Assembly (NCBI GenBank): GCA_030610515.1
Contig: JAUWRQ010000117.1
Location: 1-5,302 of the forward strand
DNA from: Candidatus Eiseniibacteriota bacterium
GTDB lineage: Bacteria; Joyebacterota; Joyebacteria; Joyebacterales; Joyebacteraceae
Length of the DNA: 5,302 nucleotides
Reading direction: 5' to 3'
Within the stretch, counting starts at the first letter, position 1; every line of letters starts with the position of its first letter. Positions 1 to 5,063 of the stretch are shown here, piece by piece. A program made the translations under genes and the position numbers. Under the pieces are notes generated by a model that worked only from the letters and a program-made list of their open reading frames with translations, had not been told where the DNA came from and did not search any database.

Positions 1-1
1 G

Positions 2-433
2 CTCATCTCGGAGCCGAGCTGGGAGGAGCGCACGGCCAGCCTCGGGCGCTCGCCGGTCGACGAGCTCCGAGAGGAACTCGCGCGCGCAGCAGAGCTCGGC
101 CGCGCGGGCGGGAAGCCGTGGGACGCGGGTGTCACGTTCCGGTACTCCCGCGGGGCAGATCCCGACCAGAGCACGTACTGGCTCGACGGAGACCTCGCGC
201 TTTCCCTGACGGCGAACTGGCGCGTCAACTACAGCGTTCACTACGATGTCAAGGAACAGGAGGTCGCGAGCCAGGAGTACAGCATCTACCGGGACCTTCA
301 CTGCTGGGAGGCGCAGTTCACGCGCCGGTACTACGATGGGGAGTGGCAGCACTACTTCCGCGTCAGCGTGAAGGCACTTCCGGAGATCCAGGCGGAGAGC
401 GGCGGGAAGCACCTCAGGCGCGGCATCCGCTGA
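2..433 (+). CDS. lptD: LPS-assembly outer-membrane protein LptD, C-terminal part (5' truncated by the window)
   Basis: Reading from base 2 gives 143 residues ending at TGA 431-433; the start lies outside the window. LptD is the outer-membrane beta-barrel that, with the LptE lipoprotein, inserts lipopolysaccharide into the outer leaflet. What is visible is the end of a barrel: alternating strands such as WLDGDLALSLTANWRVNYSV (residues 60-79 of the fragment), then SIYRDLHCWEAQF (94-106), whose RDLHCWE core I recognise from LptD C-termini, and a last strand HYFRVSVKALPEIQAE (117-132). Full-length LptD proteins are usually 700-1000 residues, so most is missing. A polar tail GGKHLRRGIR follows the final strand, whereas many porins end on an aromatic residue. 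A hairpin with a T-run about 65 bases downstream probably ends the transcript. The family call is fairly firm; the fragment cannot show the N-terminal jellyroll domain. Confidence 0.82.
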   Translation, partial: LISEPSWEERTASLGRSPVDELREELARAAELGRAGGKPWDAGVTFRYSRGADPDQSTYWLDGDLALSLTANWRVNYSVHYDVKEQEVASQEYSIYRDLHCWEAQFTRRYYDGEWQHYFRVSVKALPEIQAESGGKHLRRGIR

Positions 434-495
434 CCGAGACTGCCCCACTTTTGTTGTGTGTCTCCTACATAGACAATGCGCTCCGCCCTGGAGCT

Positions 496-519
496 GACGT
501 CCCCGGAAGGGGAGTTTTT
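496..519 (+). terminator. Probable intrinsic terminator after lptD
   Basis: The core is a perfect 5-bp stem, TCCCC (500-504) with GGGGA (509-513), closed by a GGAA tetraloop. Allowing G499 to bulge, the stem extends with C498-G514, A497-T515 and a G496-T516 wobble. A run of five T (515-519) follows the core. The stem is short for a terminator, but its position between the lptD stop and the next promoter fits. Confidence 0.5.
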
Positions 520-532
520 CGGACAATTGCTA

Positions 533-561
533 TTGACAGCATGTGGAGCGTGTTGTAGCTT
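533..561 (+). promoter_or_regulatory. Candidate sigma70-type promoter for the HU gene
   Basis: A perfect -35 hexamer TTGACA (533-538) is followed after exactly 17 bases by TAGCTT (556-561), which matches the -10 consensus TATAAT at only three positions, though these include the conserved first two and last bases. The predicted start is near 567-570, leaving a leader of about 57 bases before the HU ATG at 626. The location just after the lptD terminator supports an independent HU transcript. The weak -10 limits confidence. Confidence 0.5.
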
Positions 562-578
562 GTCCCGAACTTAGGGAC
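562..578. promoter_or_regulatory. Inverted repeat at the predicted HU transcription start
   Basis: GTCCC (562-566) and GGGAC (574-578) form perfect 5-base arms around a 7-base spacer GAACTTA. The element abuts the -10 hexamer and spans the predicted +1, so it could be an operator half-site pair or a small hairpin at the 5' end of the mRNA. The hexamer TAGCTT recurs at 583-588, 27 bases after the -10 copy. A function is inferred from position only; arms this short can arise by chance. Confidence 0.3.
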
Positions 579-625
579 GTTCTAGCTTCCGGGTACGTTG
601 GCCGTTGGCTGAAGGGGGGAGTCGG

Positions 626-910
626 ATGAACAAGGCTGAACTGGTTGAGGCTCTGGCTTCGAGAACCGGTCTCACGAACAAGGCTTCCAAGGACGTGATA
701 GATGCGCTCTTCTCCGTGGACGGCGGCATTCTCGCGGGAGGGCTCAAGAAGCGAGAGAGAATCCAGATCACAGGTTTTGGGACCTACAGCGCGGACCACA
801 GGCCCGCCCGTGACTGGCGGATCCCCGGGACCGACAGGACGAAGCACGTCGAGGCCCATTACTATCCGAAGTTCAAGGCAGGGAAGTCCCTGAAGGAATT
901 CGTGAAGTAG
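626..910 (+). CDS. HU/IHF-family DNA-binding protein, divergent
   Basis: A 94-residue small basic nucleoid protein that acts as a dimer to bend and compact DNA. The ATG at 626 is chosen over an in-frame TTG at 605 because AAGGGGGGAG lies just upstream (612-621) and the protein then starts with the family's typical MNKAELVEAL. Family marks: helical N-terminus (2-28), ITGFGTY (48-54, the GFG signature), the beta-arm with Pro67 where HU carries its DNA-intercalating proline, and PKFKAGKSLKEFVK (81-94) at the C-terminus. Two oddities stand out. Compared with E. coli HU-beta there are about four extra residues (VDGGILAGG area, 31-39) between helix 2 and the first strand. The arm tip reads RIPGTDR instead of the usual RNPQTGK. 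It probably has its own promoter at 533-561 and a hairpin at 938-971 behind it. HU versus IHF-like cannot be settled here, so no symbol is given. Confidence 0.9.
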   Translation: MNKAELVEALASRTGLTNKASKDVIDALFSVDGGILAGGLKKRERIQITGFGTYSADHRPARDWRIPGTDRTKHVEAHYYPKFKAGKSLKEFVK

Positions 911-937
911 GGTCAGACAAAAGAGAGTACTTGACTC

Positions 938-971
938 GCGAGGCAGAGAGCTCAAGGGCTCTCTGCCTCGC
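938..971 (+). terminator. Strong 14-bp hairpin after the HU gene, probable terminator
   Basis: Arms 938-951 and 958-971 pair perfectly over 14 bp around a 6-base loop (TCAAGG). It starts 27 bases after the HU stop codon, where a terminator is expected. The following bases (TGTATTCG) are not a good T-run, so it may be a terminator of the weak-U type, a 3'-end protecting hairpin, or a processing site. With no T-run on one side and AAAAG well upstream on the other, neither direction has a canonical tail. Confidence 0.55.
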
Positions 972-987
972 TGTATTCGTGAGAGAT

Positions 988-1054
988 GAACGGTCGCTTC
1001 GAGCAGGTGCCGGAGCCGCCTTGCGGGGCGACGACGACGGAGACCGAACGGTCG
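988..1054. repeat. Short direct repeat GAACGGTCG in the leader of the 480-aa gene
   Basis: GAACGGTCG occurs at 988-996 and again at 1046-1054. The second copy overlaps an inverted repeat GACCG-AA-CGGTC (1042-1053). Both copies lie between the hairpin at 938-971 and the ATG at 1078, where regulatory sites could sit. No convincing -35/-10 pair was found in this stretch. A 9-base repeat in GC-rich DNA may be coincidental. Confidence 0.25.
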
Positions 1055-1077
1055 AACGACGACACCGGGAGTGACAC

Positions 1078-2520
1078 ATGCAGCGACTGCTTGCGGAAGT
1101 CAGGAAGAAGGAGCTGGAAAGGCGCTACCGAGCGAAGAATGGCCTGGAATACGGGCGCTACACGCTCAGGGTCAGGGTCGTGGGGTCGGCCGTAGATGCG
1201 CTGACCGTGCCAAGAAGGGTGGTCGGGCGGGACACGAGCGTGAGGCGGGATTTCCTCATGCCCTGGGTGGTGAAGAAGGGCGACCTCGTGGCTCTGGGAC
1301 CGGACGAGAGCGCCAGACTCCTCAAGCCCAGGCGGGCCAGGCTCGCGGAGGGTCTTCCGACGGGAGCCTGTGTCAGGGCCGAGTTCGGGGACGTGGACCG
1401 AGACGGATACAAGGAGGACGTCATGGCGAATCGGTTCGCCCGCGCCGTCCTTGCGCCCCATCGCGGGGCGAGGCTCTCGTCACTCTCGGGTCCCGACGGG
1501 GTCGACCGATTCGCTCATCCTTTCGACTACACAATGGCCGGGAAGTACATCCTGCTGGGAGGCGCGGAGCAGCTGATCGTTGAGGACGGTTCGCCGGGCG
1601 AGATATGGAAGTCCGAGTTCGACCGCACGGTCGACGAGGAGAGCCCAGAGATCTTCGAGGCCACCTACGTGCGGAAGCTCAAGAGTATCAAGGGATTGAG
1701 GGTCGCCACGACCGTGCGGATGGAGCCCGATCTCCCGGGCGTTCTGGGGACCTATGACGTTCGGTACGACGGCAAGCCCGCGCCGGACGAACCAGATGAC
1801 GGCGCCGACGATTCCGCGAAACCCGGCGGCTCGGAGAGAAACGGGGACGAGCAGGAGAAGAAGAAGGACGAGACGGAGGTGACGTTCGCCCTCAGGCTCG
1901 CCACGGCAACCCCGGGCGAGACGCCTTCCCTCAACGTCTTCGAGATACCATGCGCCGACGGCGTCCACCTCGTGCGGTACCACCCGCCCGGCTTCGGGCG
2001 GCGGTGGCGGTGGCGCGACTGGAGAGACGAGCACTTCGGTCTCAGGGGCGGCTTCTTGGTTTCGAGGAACGAGGTGTCCGGGAACGTCCTGGTCGTGCTC
2101 TTCAACGGGCGACGCGCGAGCTTCGTGAGCGTCCGCCCTGACTACACGGGTCCGGAGGTAGGGCTCGTTCATCGGACCAGGAAGCTCGGCAAGGGGCGTG
2201 GGTTCCGACTGGGGGTGACCTTTCTCGTGGGGGACGCGGTCGCCGTGGGGCGCGGTTCCATGCTCCTGGCATCGCTAGGGAGCCCACACCGCGGCAGACG
2301 TCCATTGGCGCTGACGCTTCGGACGGGAGCGTCTCCCGACCGGGTCCGCGCGCGCGTGACGTCGCGCGAGGGGTCGGAGGCGCTTACCCTCCGGAAGCGG
2401 AGCCTGCCGGAGGCCGGGGACGTCTACACTGGCATTCTTGAACTGCGACGAGGGGCGTTTCCGCTGACCGTGAGTGTTACCGACGGCAAGGTGCGTCTCT
2501 CTCTGGAGCTGGAGGGATAG
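1078..2520 (+). CDS. Hypothetical 480-aa beta-rich protein with DxDxDG loop; possibly galactose-mutarotase-like fold
   Basis: I do not recognise a named family. The ATG at 1078 is supported by GGGAG (1067-1071) six bases upstream. No signal peptide or membrane span is visible, so it is probably cytoplasmic. The N-terminus (1-20) is a charged helix, then strand-rich sequence. Residues 104-114 read GDVDRDGYKED, a DxDxDG calcium-type loop. The stretch that follows (ANRFARAVLAPHRGARLSSL, 117-136) resembles the 'N..l.a.i.P..GG.l..L' pattern of beta-supersandwich carbohydrate proteins such as mutarotases and the C-terminal domains of GH57 enzymes; this is a resemblance only. Residues 233-267 are an acidic/lysine low-complexity linker with an EKKKDE core, splitting two beta-rich halves. 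An Arg/Trp-rich segment (RRWRWRDWRDEHF, 308-320) follows. Its stop codon directly abuts the ATG of the GCS2-family gene, implying a shared mRNA and related roles. Coding status is firm; function is unknown. Confidence 0.75.
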   Translation: MQRLLAEVRKKELERRYRAKNGLEYGRYTLRVRVVGSAVDALTVPRRVVGRDTSVRRDFLMPWVVKKGDLVALGPDESARLLKPRRARLAEGLPTGACVRAEFGDVDRDGYKEDVMANRFARAVLAPHRGARLSSLSGPDGVDRFAHPFDYTMAGKYILLGGAEQLIVEDGSPGEIWKSEFDRTVDEESPEIFEATYVRKLKSIKGLRVATTVRMEPDLPGVLGTYDVRYDGKPAPDEPDDGADDSAKPGGSERNGDEQEKKKDETEVTFALRLATATPGETPSLNVFEIPCADGVHLVRYHPPGFGRRWRWRDWRDEHFGLRGGFLVSRNEVSGNVLVVLFNGRRASFVSVRPDYTGPEVGLVHRTRKLGKGRGFRLGVTFLVGDAVAVGRGSMLLASLGSPHRGRRPLALTLRTGASPDRVRARVTSREGSEALTLRKRSLPEAGDVYTGILELRRGAFPLTVSVTDGKVRLSLELEG

Positions 2521-3744
2521 ATGGGCGCCATTCTTTCGCCGCTCACGGTCGGTTACGACTGGGAGATGGCGGTACTCAAGAAGACCGGCGAGAACGTGAA
2601 GGAGAAGGACGTGGAGCGCCTGGCGGACGAGATCCGCATGCGTATGCCCTGGGCTCAGCCCGGAACCGACCTGGAACTCATCGAGAGCAGGGTCGGCCGC
2701 GTCGGGAGCTTCGACGAGCTCGTCCGGAAGAGCGAGCGCTTCGACGAAGAGCTCAGGAAGGCGCTCGACAAGCATGGATGGTCGCTTCTGCGCGGCGGAT
2801 CGCGCCCCTTCGAGAGGGAGCCCGTGGGTGCTCACATCCACGTGGGCACGTTCGGGAGGTGGGAGGACGCGGCCCGCGTGCAGAACGGGATGGCGAGATA
2901 CGTGGCCCCTCTGGCCGCCCTGATGGCCAACAGCCCCGTCTACCGCGGAAGGTCCGGCGACTACAAGAGCTATCGAGTGGCGTCGCTGGCCGAGTGGTGC
3001 TCGGTCCCACAGCAGATCGTGGAGCCTGCCCTGTCACAGCCGTCGTGGGGCGAGGACGTCTGCAACAAGTTGGCATGGGGTTCGACCGTCGAGCTGCGCG
3101 CGTGCGACAGTACCTGCAGCACGCGCCTCATGTGCGAGGTCGTGGCGCTGGTCGCGGGGCTCATGTGGCACGTGGCGGAGCGCGGGGAGGAGCACCTGCC
3201 CTCGCGCGAGGACTACGATTCGATCATGGACAACCGATGGCGCGCGGCCAAGTACGGGCTGCAGGCGGTGTTCGTGCTGGATGGCGAGGAAGTGGCGGCC
3301 GACGCGCTATTGACAAGGATGGTCGGATTGGCGGAGGATGGTATGCGCGTACTGGGCGTGTCGGGACGGGAGCTTGGGGTCATCCGGTCGATGATCGCGA
3401 AGCGACAGACCCAGGCCGACTTCCAGCTGGCCGTGTTCGAGGCCGAGGGAGGAGACGCCCATCGTCTGACCAGGACGCTGGCGAACATCCAGAGAGACAC
3501 CAAGGCCTTCGAGAAGTACCTGAGAAGGGCGCCCACGCTTCCCGCTGCGGCTCCCGGCGACCACGCTCGCGAGATCCTCATGTCCATCGGCAGGGAGACT
3601 CCCTACTCCGTTCTCGTGCGCAATACGCCGCTCTCGCCCGCCAGGCTCGACGACATGCTGACGCGGTTCGTCGACGAAGGCGCCCTCGTGGAAGGCAGAT
3701 CCGAGATGGGTGTGCGCCACTACACGCGCACTGATGTTCCGTAG
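2521..3744 (+). CDS. GCS2 (YbdK-like) carboxylate-amine ligase family protein with winged-helix-like C-terminal extension
   Basis: The family joins a carboxylate, typically glutamate, to an amine using ATP; E. coli YbdK has weak glutamate-cysteine ligase activity. GCS2 marks in order: GYDWEMAVL (11-19, cf. GIELEM in YbdK, the first Glu replaced by Asp13), ELIESRVG (52-59), RGGSRPFE (91-98, cf. GGGTHPF), HIHVG (105-109), LMANSPVYRG (134-143), SYR (150-152), STVELRACD (188-196, cf. GTVEVRVMD) and DNRWRAAKYGLQAV (237-250, cf. NRFQACRYGLEGV). The usual WDxRP motif before TVE is absent, and that region looks shortened to CNKLAWGS (181-188). Residues 346-405 form an extra module with helix-turn-helix-plus-wing character (PLSPARLDDMLTRFVDEGAL, then a basic Arg/His/Tyr strand). 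The ATG follows the previous stop with no gap, and GGAGG (2511-2515) sits five bases upstream, so translation is probably coupled. The substrate is unknown; no gshB-like partner is nearby. Confidence 0.82.
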   Translation: MGAILSPLTVGYDWEMAVLKKTGENVKEKDVERLADEIRMRMPWAQPGTDLELIESRVGRVGSFDELVRKSERFDEELRKALDKHGWSLLRGGSRPFEREPVGAHIHVGTFGRWEDAARVQNGMARYVAPLAALMANSPVYRGRSGDYKSYRVASLAEWCSVPQQIVEPALSQPSWGEDVCNKLAWGSTVELRACDSTCSTRLMCEVVALVAGLMWHVAERGEEHLPSREDYDSIMDNRWRAAKYGLQAVFVLDGEEVAADALLTRMVGLAEDGMRVLGVSGRELGVIRSMIAKRQTQADFQLAVFEAEGGDAHRLTRTLANIQRDTKAFEKYLRRAPTLPAAAPGDHAREILMSIGRETPYSVLVRNTPLSPARLDDMLTRFVDEGALVEGRSEMGVRHYTRTDVP

Positions 3745-3745
3745 A

Positions 3746-3793
3746 GCCGCGCGACGCGGCGCGGGGCCGGCGGTCCCACGCGGCCGGTGGACC
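3746..3793. promoter_or_regulatory. GC-rich spacer with nested inverted repeats before the nfeD-like gene
   Basis: Immediately after the stop codon, GCCGCG (3746-3751) pairs with CGCGGC (3755-3760) around a 3-base loop. Further on, GGTCC (3772-3776) and GGACC (3789-3793) flank a 12-base spacer, and GGCCGG occurs at 3765-3770 and 3783-3788. No T-run follows, and no -35/-10 pair is evident, so the spacer could attenuate or separate the two gene pairs, or be structural noise in GC-rich DNA. Confidence 0.25.
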
Positions 3794-3807
3794 TTAAGGA
3801 GCGTGCC

Positions 3808-4146
3808 ATGGGTGAAGTGACAGGGGTTCTCGATCTCCTCGGGGCTCTCTTCAGGCTCTTCGGTCTGGACCAGAGCGCCTGGTTCCCCACGCTCTCGCTC
3901 CTCGTTCTCTTCTTCCTCATTGCGGTGCCGATCGGCCTTCTTGCGCAGAGCAGGAAGGTGACGACCGGACGGGAGGGGATGATGGGCCAGACGGGCGTCG
4001 CTCTGACGGATCTCGATCCCGGTGGGCGCGTGTACGTTCACAGCGAGTACTGGAACGCGAGATCCACGAACGCGATTCCCGAGGGTGCGACGGTCGTGGT
4101 CGTGTCCGTCGACCGGTTGGTGCTCGTCGTCGAGCAGGTCAAGTAG
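3808..4146 (+). CDS. Short NfeD-family membrane protein, partner of the downstream slipin
   Basis: 112 residues from the ATG at 3808, preferred to an in-frame GTG at 3787 because AAGGAG (3796-3801) lies six bases before it. An amphipathic N-terminus (5-20) leads into a single hydrophobic span (about 27-46, PTLSLLVLFFLIAVPIGLLA). The rest (50-112) is a small OB-fold-like domain with the NfeD C-terminal pattern: G.mG..G.A.TdL.PgG.v.v.sE.w.A.s...I..G..V.VvsvdrlvLvV. Members of this short class have no serine-protease domain and are nearly always paired with SPFH/stomatin proteins, with which they are thought to assemble in membrane microdomains. Here the slipin ATG begins 9 bases after the stop codon, fitting that pairing. 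The topology (domain inside or outside the cell) is not determined by the sequence. Confidence 0.85.
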   Translation: MGEVTGVLDLLGALFRLFGLDQSAWFPTLSLLVLFFLIAVPIGLLAQSRKVTTGREGMMGQTGVALTDLDPGGRVYVHSEYWNARSTNAIPEGATVVVVSVDRLVLVVEQVK

Positions 4147-4155
4147 GAGGTAGAC

Positions 4156-4911
4156 ATGGGCGGGATTCTGATTCTCGTGCTTGTGGTGCTGGTCCTTCTC
4201 GCGAAGTCGATCTATGTGCTTCGCGAGTACGAGCGGGGCGTCGTGTTCCGGCTCGGACGGCTTGCCGGGGTACGCGGTCCCGGTTTCATTCTCATCGTCC
4301 CGTTCATCGACAGGCTCGTGCGGGTCAGCCTCCGCATCGTGGCCATGGACGTGCCGCCGCAGGACGTCATCACGAAGGACAACGTGTCGGTCAAGGTGAA
4401 CGCCGTCGTGTACTTCCGTGTATTCGAGCCCGACAAGGCCATCATCGAGGTGCAGGACTACAACTACGCCACGTCTCAGCTCTCTCAGACGACGCTCAGG
4501 AGCGTCATCGGCGGGGCGGAGCTGGACGAGCTCCTGGCAGCGCGCGAGAAGATCAACCGGGAGCTCCAGACGATACTCGACAAGCAGACCGACAGCTGGG
4601 GCATCAAGGTCTCGGCCGTCGAGGTCAAGCACGTCGACCTGCCCGAAACGATGCAGCGCGCCATCGCGCGTCAGGCCGAAGCGGAAAGGGAGCGTCGCGC
4701 CAAGATCATCCACGCCGAGGGCGAGCTGCAGGCATCCGAGAAGCTGTCCGGCGCGGCCCGCGTCCTTGCAGCCGAGCCCACGTCGATTCAGTTGCGATTC
4801 CTGCAGACGCTCTCCGAGATCGCGGTGGAGAAGAACTCCACGATCGTCTTCCCGGTGCCCATCGACATCATTGAGCACTTCCTCGGCCCGAAGAAGAAGG
4901 GCGGCGAGTAG
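4156..4911 (+). CDS. Slipin / stomatin-like SPFH (band 7) membrane protein
   Basis: 251 residues, the usual size for prokaryotic slipins. AGGAGG (4145-4150), overlapping the upstream stop codon, lies five bases before the ATG. A single N-terminal hydrophobic segment (4-16) anchors the protein. The SPFH domain follows from [14 protein letters not shown] (23-36) and [13 protein letters not shown] (41-53) through [20 protein letters not shown] (65-84). A charged helical region rich in Ala, Glu and Arg (about 165-205, [12 protein letters not shown]) is the likely oligomerising coiled coil. The C-terminus carries the slipin signature [20 protein letters not shown] (213-232) and [15 protein letters not shown] proteins form large ring- or cage-like oligomers that scaffold membrane microdomains and modulate membrane proteases. 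With the NfeD-like gene it forms a two-gene unit. No frameshift or missing section is seen. Confidence 0.93.
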   Translation: MGGILILVLVVLVLLAKSIYVLREYERGVVFRLGRLAGVRGPGFILIVPFIDRLVRVSLRIVAMDVPPQDVITKDNVSVKVNAVVYFRVFEPDKAIIEVQDYNYATSQLSQTTLRSVIGGAELDELLAAREKINRELQTILDKQTDSWGIKVSAVEVKHVDLPETMQRAIARQAEAERERRAKIIHAEGELQASEKLSGAARVLAAEPTSIQLRFLQTLSEIAVEKNSTIVFPVPIDIIEHFLGPKKKGGE

Positions 4912-4998
4912 CCAAGGGTCCGAAGGTACGTAGCGACGCGTCCCGGGGCGGGCAGGAAGAGCCCGAGGCTGGAAGTACAACGAGCGCATCCATTCCGA

Positions 4999-5023
4999 GA
5001 GGGGCGGGCCCGGCCCGCCCCTC
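4999..5023 (+). terminator. GC-rich hairpin after the slipin gene, probable terminator
   Basis: Arms 4999-5008 and 5014-5023 pair perfectly over 10 bp (GAGGGGCGGG with CCCGCCCCTC) around the loop CCCGG, which may close one pair further. The position, 88 bases after the slipin stop and 41 before recJ, fits transcript termination. The downstream ACAGTCAG has no T-run, so termination may be weak or Rho-assisted. Confidence 0.45.
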
Positions 5024-5063
5024 ACAGTCAGAGCGGGAGTCATCGCTTCCGGATCGGGGCGAC

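Noticed and set aside
118..558. 146-codon + strand frame overlapping the lptD end and the spacer
   Set aside because: The first two thirds are a shadow of lptD in another frame, and the remainder runs through the terminator and promoter region; no ribosome-binding site or family pattern.
530..955. 141-codon - strand frame opposite the HU gene, ending near the hairpin at 938-971
   Set aside because: Fully antisense to a clear HU gene and without any family resemblance.
931..959. TTGACT at 931-936 considered as a -35 box for the 480-aa gene
   Set aside because: The bases 17 downstream (AAGGGC) are not a -10 hexamer, and the would-be spacer lies inside the 14-bp hairpin.
986..1195. Small + strand ORF (69 codons) starting in the leader of the 480-aa gene
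   Set aside because: It starts after only a weak GAGAG, has no recognisable content, and overlaps the better-supported ATG at 1078 by over 110 bases in a different frame. A leader-peptide role cannot be excluded but has no support.
1480..2172. 230-codon open frame on the - strand within the 480-aa gene
   Set aside because: It lies wholly inside the + strand gene, contains runs of Pro and Leu that mirror the GC-rich codons opposite, and shows no family motif.
2778..3734. 318-codon + strand frame overlapping the GCS2-family gene
   Set aside because: It is an out-of-frame shadow rich in Arg and Gly; the GCS2 motifs are in the other frame throughout, with no frameshift.
626..3744. Possibility that the HU gene, the 480-aa gene and the ligase form a phage, defence or mobile-element module
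   Set aside because: No integrase, transposase, terminal repeats, nuclease or toxin signature is visible, and the flanking genes are chromosomal housekeeping genes of similar composition.
3307..5043. 578-codon open frame on the - strand opposite the ligase, NfeD-like and slipin genes
   Set aside because: It is antisense to three well-supported genes with clear family motifs and good ribosome-binding sites. Its translation is rich in His, Arg, Asp and Leu with no recognisable domain, typical of a stop-poor antisense frame in GC-rich DNA.
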